This document shows positions 1 to 6,338 of a stretch of DNA of 8,632 nt, one piece after another. How positions within the stretch are numbered: position 1 is the stretch's first letter; every line of letters begins with the position of its first letter. The DNA is from an uncultured Planctomycetaceae bacterium (GTDB lineage: Bacteria > Planctomycetota > Planctomycetia > Planctomycetales > Planctomycetaceae), in contig CALJUK010000150.1 of the NCBI GenBank assembly GCA_937975745.1, forward strand, positions 1 through 8,632, given 5' to 3'. The position numbers and the translations under genes were made by a program. The notes under the pieces are model-generated. The model saw nothing but the letters and a program-made list of their open reading frames with translations. It was not told the origin of the DNA and ran no database searches.

Positions 1-171
1 GACGAACAACGGCTGACCCGCCGGAATGCCCGCTGCGGCGTTCCAGCCTTGGCGTTCGATCCGTTCCTTTTCGGCGGCCGTCACTTAGATGGCATGTTCT
101 CGACAACAGCCACTGCAGTTGTGGCAGTTCCAATTTTGAAGTGTGGGGAGTTCGAGACTTAGGCCAGTCAT
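1..171 (-). pseudogene. YkgJ-like CxxCxxCC cysteine-cluster protein, 5' part, interrupted by in-frame TAA
   Basis: Translating from the ATG at 171 gives a start typical of CxxCxxCC (YkgJ/FliB-like, putative zinc- or iron-chelating) proteins. A short 'LELPTLQNW' lead is followed by the cluster NCHNCSGCC, with cysteines at residues 16, 19, 22 and 23, and then REHAI. Codon 29 is TAA (plus-strand tta at 85-87). Without any frame change, the reading then continues VTAAEKERIERQGW and on to AGQPLFV at the window edge, which is what an intact member would have next. One G-to-T change (GAA to TAA) would explain the stop. The real C-terminus lies outside the window. The frame is also open up to an ATG at 288, but that start would sit in the upstream terminator and ahead of the candidate promoter at 218-246, so 171 is preferred. 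The family is known from sequence and metal-type cysteines; its biochemical role is mostly unknown, though flagellin lysine methylase FliB belongs to it. A sequencing error or readthrough cannot be excluded. Confidence 0.75.
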
Positions 172-217
172 TTTCCGCCCGCCGGATACCCGCCGATCAA
201 CACCACGTCCAGGCCTC

Positions 218-246
218 ATCGTAGTGGGGCGGTCGGGCTGGTCCAA
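218..246 (-). promoter_or_regulatory. Candidate sigma70-type promoter for the YkgJ-like gene
   Basis: On the minus strand TTGGAC (246-241) is followed after 17 bases by TACGAT (223-218). The -10 matches the consensus at four of six positions, including the key A2 and T6; the -35 matches only TTG. Predicted initiation near 211 would give a leader of about 40 bases to the ATG at 171. It lies just downstream of the prepilin terminator, where a new promoter is expected. Sequence match only. Confidence 0.35.
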
Positions 247-279
247 GGCGGGAAGCCGAGAACCCTGTGGAGTAAATGG

Positions 280-325
280 TGAAAACAAGAAAAGGCCACC
301 TGTCCCAGGAATGGGACAGATGGCC
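280..325 (-). terminator. Intrinsic terminator of the prepilin gene
   Basis: Read on the minus strand, GGCCA-t-CTGTCCCA, a four-base TTCC loop and TGGGACAG-g-TGGCC form a 5+8 bp stem with one mismatch (325-294). It is followed by the T-rich tract TTTTCTTGTTTT (293-282). It lies about 80 bases after the prepilin stop at 404 and isolates that gene from the YkgJ-like gene. Confidence 0.85.
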
Positions 326-403
326 TTGCGGTGAGACGCGTTATCTTAACTGATGGTGCGATCCGGATTGATCAACCCAATCGCATCACCGCGGCCGTTC
401 GTC

Positions 404-916
404 TTAGAGCTGTTCGAGGGCCGTGCCGTCAGCGGCAGTACCAAGCGAGTTGGCTTTGATCTCGCCCGTGTCCTTGCTATAGATCCAGCCGGCTTCGTTG
501 CCGTTTGCATCGACATTGCTGGCACCGGCAGTCGTTCCAGAAACCGGACCGGTCACGATGGCAATACCGTTCTTGCCGTTGTAGGGGTTCTGCGGCACGC
601 TGCCAATGATGTACGGACCATAGGGCTTGGTTCCGATGTCACCCACGACACCAACCAGGTCGGTCGACTTCAGCATCTGGTCCTCGAAAGTGGCGGTACC
701 GGCACCGGGAAGTTCTCCATCGTGCTGGAACTTGTAGAGCTGAATCTGGCTCCGCAGCATTTGCAGATCCTGCACCAAGGCCGATTCTTTGGCGTCGGCG
801 CTGGAAGCGGTCATCTGCGGCAGGACTGTGGCGGCGAGGATTCCCAGGATCACGACGACGATCAGAACTTCGACGAGCGTGAATCCATGGCGGTTGTTCT
901 TGACGTTCTTCAACAT
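404..916 (-). CDS. Type IV pilin-like / GspG-like prepilin (N-methylation motif protein)
   Basis: This 170-residue protein has a classic class III signal: a short basic leader (MLKNVKNNRHG), then FTLVEVLIVVVILGILAA. The prepilin peptidase should cut after Gly11 and methylate Phe12; the conserved Glu5 of the mature protein is Glu16. Residues 12-33 form the hydrophobic helix that anchors the protein in the membrane and packs in the pseudopilus or pilus. The body resembles type II secretion major pseudopilin GspG, with an amphipathic helix (about 38-65) and a C-terminal GWIYSKDTGEIKAN segment common in planctomycete GspG-like proteins. The start is supported by GGAG at 927-924, seven bases before the ATG. 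No secretion-system partner is nearby, and the gene has its own upstream region and terminator, so it appears monocistronic. Whether it is a true pseudopilin, a minor pilin or a solitary surface protein cannot be decided here. Confidence 0.9.
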   Translation of the reverse strand: MLKNVKNNRHGFTLVEVLIVVVILGILAATVLPQMTASSADAKESALVQDLQMLRSQIQLYKFQHDGELPGAGTATFEDQMLKSTDLVGVVGDIGTKPYGPYIIGSVPQNPYNGKNGIAIVTGPVSGTTAGASNVDANGNEAGWIYSKDTGEIKANSLGTAADGTALEQL

Positions 917-1021
917 TCATCTTCTCCCAGAGTTGGAATGGGTGGGGCCACCCGAATCCGATTGTTTACTTGTTGACCCACAAAATTGGTGACTTGACCA
1001 TGTCCATCCCTGGGCCCGCAA

Positions 1022-1065
1022 ACAGGCACAACACTGCGCCAGTTATGGCAGCGTTCCGTGCCTGT
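1022..1065 (-). repeat. Long imperfect inverted repeat (leader hairpin)
   Basis: An 8-bp perfect outer stem (ACAGGCAC at 1022-1029 with GTGCCTGT at 1058-1065) encloses a second partly paired stem (AACACT with AGCGTT, one mismatch) and an inner GCCA/TGGC stem with loop GTTA. There is no T-tract, so it is not an ordinary terminator. It would lie inside the prepilin transcript if that starts from the candidate promoter at 1113-1140. It could be an RNA control or stability element, or a protein-binding site. Confidence 0.5.
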
Positions 1066-1112
1066 GGCTTACTCCCTGATAGCAGGTAACCCAATGTTGT
1101 CCTGCCGCAACA

Positions 1113-1140
1113 AAACTAGGTCAGCAAGTCACAATGTCAA
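1113..1140 (-). promoter_or_regulatory. Candidate sigma70-type promoter for the prepilin gene
   Basis: The minus strand carries a perfect TTGACA (1140-1135), a 16-base spacer, and TAGTTT (1118-1113), which keeps T1, A2 and T6 of the -10 consensus. Initiation near 1106 would give a leader of about 190 bases containing the hairpin at 1022-1065. It fits the need for an independent promoter after a 420-bp gap. Sequence match only. Confidence 0.45.
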
Positions 1141-1336
1141 ATCGGACGCGGTTTGTGGGTGACATTCCTGGCTGCGGACTTCAAGCTGTGCGTGTTGTAC
1201 CGCTTGTGTGGTTGGTCTGTGGCGGTTGTTCTGGCAGTGTGTTTACATCAAAAGTCAGGCCAAACGGTGTTTTTTGTGAACATCTGGTGCCATTGCGGAC
1301 AGGCGTACGCCGTGTGGCAGCTTGGAATAATCGCCG

Positions 1337-2377
1337 CTACAGTCCGATGTACCGGGCGTACAAACTCCGGGCGCGGGCAATCTCGTCCGTCCCCTGGATA
1401 ATGGCCCGACCGTCGCGAAAAATCGTCAGCTCGATGTCGGCGTCGTGCGGGATCAACCGGAGCAGGAAGCGGTTCTGGACGATCCGGCCGTCAGAAGCGA
1501 GTTTCCCTGCCAGCACATCCAGGTCGAGTGTGGCCGGTTCGCCCGGAGAGACCTGAACCGAGTTGCGGCCACATAGGATAGTGGAGCGCGCCCCCTGGTC
1601 TCCGCTCAGCCAGGCACGCTCGCCACCAATGCAGGCGGGACAGCGACCCTGGTCGCGAAGTTGACTCAGATCCATCGAACGCAGGGACGTATCCCACACA
1701 TCCACCACGATCAACTCGGGGCGGACATCGGCCCGATGGCCGGAGAGAATTTTCAGTGCGGCGACGCATTCCAGCGAGGCGACCACGTTGACGGCCGGTG
1801 CAATCACGCCGGCGGTATCGCAGGTTTCGGTCATGGAGGCTTCCGGCGGTTTCTCGATCAGACACCGCAGACAGGCTGTTTCGCCCGGGAAGATGGCCAT
1901 TGTCTGGCCATGACTTCCAATGCAGCCGCCGTAAATCCAAGGAGTTCCCGTTTCGAGCGAGGCATCGTTGATGAGGTAGCGGACTTCGAAGTTGTCCGTC
2001 CCGTCGATCACCAGATCGACACCGTCAAAAAATTGCAGCACGTTCGCCGGGTTGATGTCAGCGATGATCGGCTCGATCCGCACCTGACTGTTGATCGTGG
2101 CGAGCTTGTTCGCGGCGGCAACGGACTTCGGCAGACGCTCGGAAACATCCTGCTCGTCGAACAGCGTTTGCCGTTGCAGATTCGACAGGTCGACAAAGTC
2201 GCGATCGACAATCCGCACAAAACCAACACCGGCCCGCACCAGCGTTTCGGCGATGACCGTCCCCAGCGCACCGCAACCGCACAACAACACTCGGCTGTCT
2301 GCCAGTCGTGCCTGCCCTTCCTGTCCGATCCCGGTGAACAACATCTGCCGGCTGTAACGCGAAAGATCGGCTGTCAT
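1337..2377 (-). CDS. ThiF/MoeB/HesA-family E1-like adenylyltransferase
   Basis: This 346-residue protein belongs to the E1-like family that adenylates the C-terminal glycine of a ubiquitin-fold sulfur carrier (ThiS or MoaD) using ATP. It opens with RYSRQMLFTGIGQEGQ. The nucleotide loop GCGALG is at 34-39, DRDFVDLSNLQRQ at 58-70, and the catalytic-type DGTDNF Asp at about 125-130. The zinc-binding pairs are C169/C172 and C246/C249, and Cys186 in TCDTAGV matches the family's conserved cysteine. The protein is about 90 residues longer than E. coli ThiF or MoeB. The extra C-terminal part (about 265-346, ending ARSLYARYIGL) is not a rhodanese domain, as it has no CxxGxR active loop. It looks like a small beta-rich domain also seen in other bacterial ThiF-like proteins. 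The gene starts 58 bp after uvrC with no clear Shine-Dalgarno and is probably the last gene of the run. No thiS, moaD or JAB peptidase gene is in view, so thiamine versus molybdopterin use is undecided. Confidence 0.9.
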   Translation of the reverse strand: MTADLSRYSRQMLFTGIGQEGQARLADSRVLLCGCGALGTVIAETLVRAGVGFVRIVDRDFVDLSNLQRQTLFDEQDVSERLPKSVAAANKLATINSQVRIEPIIADINPANVLQFFDGVDLVIDGTDNFEVRYLINDASLETGTPWIYGGCIGSHGQTMAIFPGETACLRCLIEKPPEASMTETCDTAGVIAPAVNVVASLECVAALKILSGHRADVRPELIVVDVWDTSLRSMDLSQLRDQGRCPACIGGERAWLSGDQGARSTILCGRNSVQVSPGEPATLDLDVLAGKLASDGRIVQNRFLLRLIPHDADIELTIFRDGRAIIQGTDEIARARSLYARYIGL

Positions 2378-2435
2378 ATCGGTTCACTTCGAAGACGGAC
2401 TTCGCCTGGGGGGACGGACACGGCCAATGACGCTT

Positions 2436-3824
2436 TCAGCCATCGCCCAAAGTCGACTTGCGGCGGAGAATGTGATGGTAATGCTGAGCGAATCGGTGCG
2501 ATTCGTCGCGGACATACTGCAGCAGACGCAGCCCGTATCCATGCCGACTCAAACGGCGGGGCTTGGGTTCACCGGGGACGTACACTTCTTCTTCCCGCTT
2601 GGCGAGTGAGATGGTAAACGGCGGAGGGTCGACACCGACAGCCCGCATGGCGGCCAAGGCGGCATTGAGCTGTCCCCGTCCACCGTCGATCAGCAGGATA
2701 TCGGGGAATGGCTCGCCATCTTTCTTCAGGCGTCCGATACGTCGGCTGACCACTTCGCGAATGCTGCCGAAATCGTCGACGCCTTCGACCGAACGAATGC
2801 GATACCGCTTGTAACCATGTTTGAATGGAAGCCCGTCGATAAACTGCACCAAACTGGCGACGGTCTCGCCCCCCTGCAAATGGGCAATGTCGACACCTTC
2901 GATCCGGCGGGGGAGTTCCGGCAGTTTGAAGACCTGCTTCAGGCCGGCCAGACCTTTCTTGGGGTCGATGTAGAAGACTTCTGGCTGGGCGTGTTCTTCG
3001 AGGTTGCCCCGCAGGTCGAGACTGTCGAGCGCCTGGATTTCGTCCCGGATCCGGGCGGCTGTTTCGAACTTCAGTTCCTTCGAGGCGGTTTCCATATCCC
3101 GCTTCAGCGACTTCAAAAGCGCAGACTTATTCCCGTCCAGAAACATTCGCAGGCGTTTAATGTCTCGGCGGTATTCTTCGCGGGAAATTCGGAAGTTGCA
3201 CGGTGCCGTACACTGATTGATGCTATGCAGCAGGCAGGGGCGAAACCACCGCCAGCGTTCGTCCCCCTCCTCGATGTCCAGAGCACAGGCCCGCAAGCGA
3301 AAGACCTTCTGCACAACCGCAATCGTCCCCCGCAGTTGTTTCGCGTTGGTGAACGGCCCGTACAACTTCACACCGCTGCTGGCCGGTTCCCGCGTGAATT
3401 CGACCCGGGGAAAGTCTTCCCGCATCGTGATCTGCAAATAGGGGAACGTCTTGTCGTCTTTGAGTTCCGAGTTAAACCGCGGCTGGATGTCTTTGACCAA
3501 CCGGGCTTCGAGCAGAAGGGCATCAACTTCACCTTCCGTCTCGATGTAGTCGACATCGCGGATCTCGGTGACCAAATCGGCCGTCCGCCTGTCTTGTGCC
3601 GCCGCCTGGGTGAAGTAGCTGCTGACTCGGCTTTTCAGGTTGACCGCCTTACCAACATAAATGACGCGTCCCAGTTCGTCCTTCATCAGGTAGACACCGG
3701 CCGTTGTGGGAAAGGCGCGAACCTTCTCCCGGGGAGCGGGCGATTCCGGCGGCTCGTCAGTCGGGACGGTATGGGGCTGGTCGGTCGTGCGTCGATGGCG
3801 TGCGATGGCGCTTGTCGTGGACAC
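2436..3824 (-). CDS. uvrC: UvrABC excinuclease subunit C, lacking the C-terminal HhH domain
   Basis: UvrC makes both incisions flanking a UvrB-bound DNA lesion in nucleotide excision repair. Domains in order: a Pro- and Thr-rich N-terminal tail (1-35); the GIY-YIG nuclease (about 40-120) with GVY at 43, YVGKA at 56, Arg66 and Glu106 as expected 3'-incision residues; a four-cysteine cluster at C180, C197, C205 and C209, matching the arrangement of the Fe-S cluster reported in E. coli UvrC; the UVR helix pair that contacts UvrB (about 237-270); and the RNase H-like 5'-incision domain with D312, D350 or D351, D380 and H443 all kept. The protein stops at residue 462, right after DESHRFAQHYHHILRRKS. 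The tandem helix-hairpin-helix tail that brings most UvrCs to about 600 residues is missing, and none is encoded in the 58 bp that follow. The start is GTG at 3824, 26 bp after the ligase stop, without a strong Shine-Dalgarno. No in-frame ATG precedes the GIY-YIG domain. Confidence 0.95.
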   Translation of the reverse strand: MSTTSAIARHRRTTDQPHTVPTDEPPESPAPREKVRAFPTTAGVYLMKDELGRVIYVGKAVNLKSRVSSYFTQAAAQDRRTADLVTEIRDVDYIETEGEVDALLLEARLVKDIQPRFNSELKDDKTFPYLQITMREDFPRVEFTREPASSGVKLYGPFTNAKQLRGTIAVVQKVFRLRACALDIEEGDERWRWFRPCLLHSINQCTAPCNFRISREEYRRDIKRLRMFLDGNKSALLKSLKRDMETASKELKFETAARIRDEIQALDSLDLRGNLEEHAQPEVFYIDPKKGLAGLKQVFKLPELPRRIEGVDIAHLQGGETVASLVQFIDGLPFKHGYKRYRIRSVEGVDDFGSIREVVSRRIGRLKKDGEPFPDILLIDGGRGQLNAALAAMRAVGVDPPPFTISLAKREEEVYVPGEPKPRRLSRHGYGLRLLQYVRDESHRFAQHYHHILRRKSTLGDG

Positions 3825-3850
3825 TGCTGTTCGTGCAGGCGGCAGCTCGT

Positions 3851-4969
3851 TCAGCCCCTGACGCGGTTCTGTTCGAGCATCTGTCGGACGACTTCGCGGC
3901 GGTCGTTGGTCCGGGCAAATATTTCCAACTGCTGTTTGGAACCCGTATTATACGCAAGATTCACCACGGTCTGCAGTTCATCCACGCATTCGAGAGTTTC
4001 GGCAGCGGGGGTACAGATTTCGACCAGACGTTGTGTCCGTTCGGCAACCGAGAACTGCTGGTAGGTGTCGCTGTCGACCAGCCGGGCATCGGCTCCGTAA
4101 CGCATCGCCCGCCATTTGTTCTGCTGCACCATCATGGGGTGGTAATCGGATTGGTAGGTGCCCTCGTCAATCTCCTGCGAAATGGTGTGAACCAGACACT
4201 GGACCAACGCGACCAAACCGATCACCTGATCGAGATTTGCCGGAATGTCGCAGACCCGGATTTCGACCGTGCCGAAGTTGTGGTGCGGCCGAATATCCCA
4301 CCAGATCTCGCGAATCGTGTTGATAAAACCGGTGCCAACCAGGTGGTTGATCAGCCAGGTATACTCGCTCCAGTTGCGCATGCGATGGGGCAAGCCGGCT
4401 GTCGGCAGCCCTTCCATGATCTTCGAGCGGTTGGAATGCAGCCCGGTTGACCGTCCTTCCCAAAATGGACTATTGGCAGAGAGGGCCAGCAGCATCGGAG
4501 GGGTGTCGAGGGTCCGCTCGCAGGTGAGGACGGGCTTATGGCGCGAGTCGACACCGGCATGCACGTGCAGACCGAACGTCACCAATCGGCGTGCCACGTC
4601 TTGCATCAGCTCGACCAGTTCGTAATACCGGTCGTTGACGGTGATCTTCTGGTCTCGCCAGGAGGAAAACGGGTGCGAGCCAGCCCAGAGCAGCTGCAAG
4701 TTGTGACCGGCAGCAATTCCTTCGACAACACGCAGCTTGTGGAGCAGGTCGCGGCGGACATCGGCCGCGGTGCGGCAGACGCCGGTGTTGATCTCCAGAT
4801 AGGACTGCATCAGCTCCGGCTTGACGTTTGCCTGCAGTTCTTCGGGAAGTTCTGCGCGAATCCGTTCGAACGAGTTCGACAGCTCCTGCGTGTCAGCGTC
4901 GACAAGTTGGAGTTCGATCTCGACACCCAGGCTGGGCGTCGCATTAGAAGTGAAGGGCAACGTCGGCAT
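3851..4969 (-). CDS. GCS2 / YbdK-family carboxylate-amine ligase (glutamate-cysteine ligase-like)
   Basis: This 372-residue protein is of usual length for the GCS2 family, ATP-grasp-like ligases that join a carboxylate to an amine; E. coli YbdK has weak gamma-glutamylcysteine synthetase activity. Visible family blocks are LGVEIELQLVD (14-24, metal/ATP glutamates), VKPELMQSYLEINTGVC (49-65), the AGSHPFSSW loop (96-104), FGLHVHAGVDS (132-142), LALSANSPFWEGRSTG (161-176) and RPHHNFGTVEIRVCD (227-241). All look intact, so the enzyme should be active. The true substrate is unknown: many members are not involved in glutathione synthesis, and no glutathione synthetase or EgtB-type partner lies nearby. 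The ATG at 4969 is 20 bp past the stop of the amidohydrolase gene, and uvrC begins 26 bp after this gene ends, which argues for co-transcription. Confidence 0.92.
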   Translation of the reverse strand: MPTLPFTSNATPSLGVEIELQLVDADTQELSNSFERIRAELPEELQANVKPELMQSYLEINTGVCRTAADVRRDLLHKLRVVEGIAAGHNLQLLWAGSHPFSSWRDQKITVNDRYYELVELMQDVARRLVTFGLHVHAGVDSRHKPVLTCERTLDTPPMLLALSANSPFWEGRSTGLHSNRSKIMEGLPTAGLPHRMRNWSEYTWLINHLVGTGFINTIREIWWDIRPHHNFGTVEIRVCDIPANLDQVIGLVALVQCLVHTISQEIDEGTYQSDYHPMMVQQNKWRAMRYGADARLVDSDTYQQFSVAERTQRLVEICTPAAETLECVDELQTVVNLAYNTGSKQQLEIFARTNDRREVVRQMLEQNRVRG

Positions 4970-4989
4970 AGATCGGGACTCGAATGCGC

Positions 4990-6273
4990 CTATTTCGAGG
5001 TGTCAGCACTCCGTCGGTGCTGCCGGCTGACAATCATGGCAGCCTGCGCGAGAATCCGACAGCCCAATCCGAGGGCTCGCTCGTCGATATCGAAATCCGG
5101 AGAGTGCAAAAAGGCCGCGTCGCGTCCCGGAGAGGCACATCCCAGCCGTAGCATTGCACCAGGAACATGGGCCAGATACTCGGCAAAGTCTTCGCCCCCC
5201 ATACTGGGACGATCGATCAGATGGACGTGCTTGCGTCCTAACACGTGCACGCTGGCTTCCTCTAACGCGGAAGTCACCCGAGAGTCGTTGACGACACCCG
5301 GCAGTGGACTGCGGAAGACCACCTGAATGCTGACCCCTGTTGCCCGACTGATGCCGTCAGCCACTTCGCGGATCCGCGAATGGAGCAGACTCCGGGCCGC
5401 GGGTTCGGTCGTTCGGAGAGAGCCGTTTAGTTCCGCCCGATCAGGAATGGCATTGGGCGCGTGTCCCGAAACAAACCGACCAACGGTGAAGACCGACGGA
5501 CTCCGCGAGTCGACCGAACGGGGAAGCAGTTGATACAAGGCCGTCAACAGTTGAACCGCAGCAGCAATCGGATCGATTGCCTGATGAGGCCGGGCCGAAT
5601 GACCACCGCGGCCGCAGACCAGGATGTCGACCTCGTCACAAAACGCCGTCAGAACACCGTAGCGGATGCCGACATCTCCCACCGTCCGTTCCGGATCCAC
5701 ATGCAGGGCGAGGATGGCGTCGACACCCTCCAGGACACCCTGCTCGATCATGCCGAGGGCCCCGCCGGACGTCTCTTCCGCAGGTTGAAACAGGAAACGC
5801 AATCGGGTCGGCGGAATGTCCCCGTTGTCCAGCGGTCGACCGGCCGAATCGCCAGCCGAATCGCTCCCTGCCGTCAACCGACCGGACGCCAAGGCCGCCC
5901 CCAGGACAATCGTTGTGTGGGCATCGTGGCCGCAGGCGTGCATCATTCCTGCACGCTGCGACTTGTACGGGACATCTTTGGCGTCATTGATGGGGAGTGC
6001 GTCAATGTCGGCGCGGATGGCGATCAGTGGGGAATCGGCCGTCGCATTTCCGACCGCCACGTCGACAGACAGTCCCGTCGGCTCGCCGTCAAAATTCAGC
6101 CGTCGTGGCTGCAAACCGACTTCTTCCAGCCGTTCCACCAGATAGGACGTGGTGGCCACTTCCTGACCGCTGAGTTCCGGATGAGAGTGCAGATGCCGCC
6201 GGACTCGGACGAGAGTTTCGTCGAGTCGCTGGATTTCGGTGTCGATTGCGGCTGACGGACGGGTGTTGCTCAC
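4990..6273 (-). CDS. M20D-family metallo-amidohydrolase (N-acyl amino acid / hippurate hydrolase-like)
   Basis: This 427-residue protein matches the M20D amidohydrolases, cytosolic di-metal enzymes that cleave N-acyl amino acids and related amides. It begins with the RRHLHSHPELSGQE signature (25-38). It carries IRADIDALPI (86-95), MHACGHDAHT with metal ligands C114 and H116, QPAEE with E166/E167 as base and ligand, H191 in ALHVDPE, GRGGHSARPH in the lid/dimerisation domain (221-230), MGGEDFAEY (358-366), and H390 in FLHSPDFDIDE as last metal ligand. The ligand set is complete. A Gly/Ser/Asp-rich stretch (about 131-153) looks like an inserted surface loop. The start is GTG at 6273 with no obvious Shine-Dalgarno, 65 bp past the dehydrogenase stop. 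Substrate cannot be named from sequence; hippurate, IAA-amino acids and N-acetyl-diaminopimelate are all used within the family. Confidence 0.93.
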   Translation of the reverse strand: MSNTRPSAAIDTEIQRLDETLVRVRRHLHSHPELSGQEVATTSYLVERLEEVGLQPRRLNFDGEPTGLSVDVAVGNATADSPLIAIRADIDALPINDAKDVPYKSQRAGMMHACGHDAHTTIVLGAALASGRLTAGSDSAGDSAGRPLDNGDIPPTRLRFLFQPAEETSGGALGMIEQGVLEGVDAILALHVDPERTVGDVGIRYGVLTAFCDEVDILVCGRGGHSARPHQAIDPIAAAVQLLTALYQLLPRSVDSRSPSVFTVGRFVSGHAPNAIPDRAELNGSLRTTEPAARSLLHSRIREVADGISRATGVSIQVVFRSPLPGVVNDSRVTSALEEASVHVLGRKHVHLIDRPSMGGEDFAEYLAHVPGAMLRLGCASPGRDAAFLHSPDFDIDERALGLGCRILAQAAMIVSRQHRRSADTSK

Positions 6274-6338
6274 GGGGAAGCTCGAATTCTGGCGAGTGTT
6301 GGAACGCCGAGAGTGGGACCGTCAAACGGGGGACGTTC

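Larger units (their letters stand above)
917..1336 (-). other. Gene-free leader/intergenic region upstream of the prepilin
   Basis: These 420 bases between the end of the ThiF-like gene and the prepilin start contain no convincing gene on either strand. They look less GC-rich than the flanking genes. They hold a TTGACA-type promoter candidate (1113-1140), a long imperfect hairpin (1022-1065), a small GGGTG/CACCC inverted repeat (940-953) just upstream of the prepilin ribosome site, and that site itself (GGAG, 927-924). No T-tract hairpin was seen directly after the ThiF-like stop. Confidence 0.7.

Noticed and set aside
172..288. Longer N-terminus for the YkgJ-like gene from an ATG at 288
   Set aside because: That start lies in the T-tract of the prepilin terminator and upstream of the candidate promoter. 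The extra residues are Arg/Pro-rich without family similarity.
1268..1280. T-run on the plus strand (GGTGTTTTTTG) as a plus-strand terminator
   Set aside because: There is no stable hairpin directly before it and no plus-strand gene to terminate.
1299..1315. GGCGTACGCC palindrome (flanked by ACA/TGT) as a terminator of the ThiF-like gene
   Set aside because: The stem is short with a tiny loop and is not followed by a T-tract on the minus strand.
1661..2617. A 318-codon plus-strand open frame opposite the ThiF-like gene and the end of uvrC
   Set aside because: Its product is low in family-like motifs (His/Asp/Gly-rich antisense composition), and the opposite strand carries clear, complete genes.
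2817..4064. A 415-codon open frame on the plus strand opposite uvrC and the ligase gene
   Set aside because: It spans two well-supported minus-strand genes and their junction, has no recognisable domain, and is explained by codon bias of the genes it mirrors.
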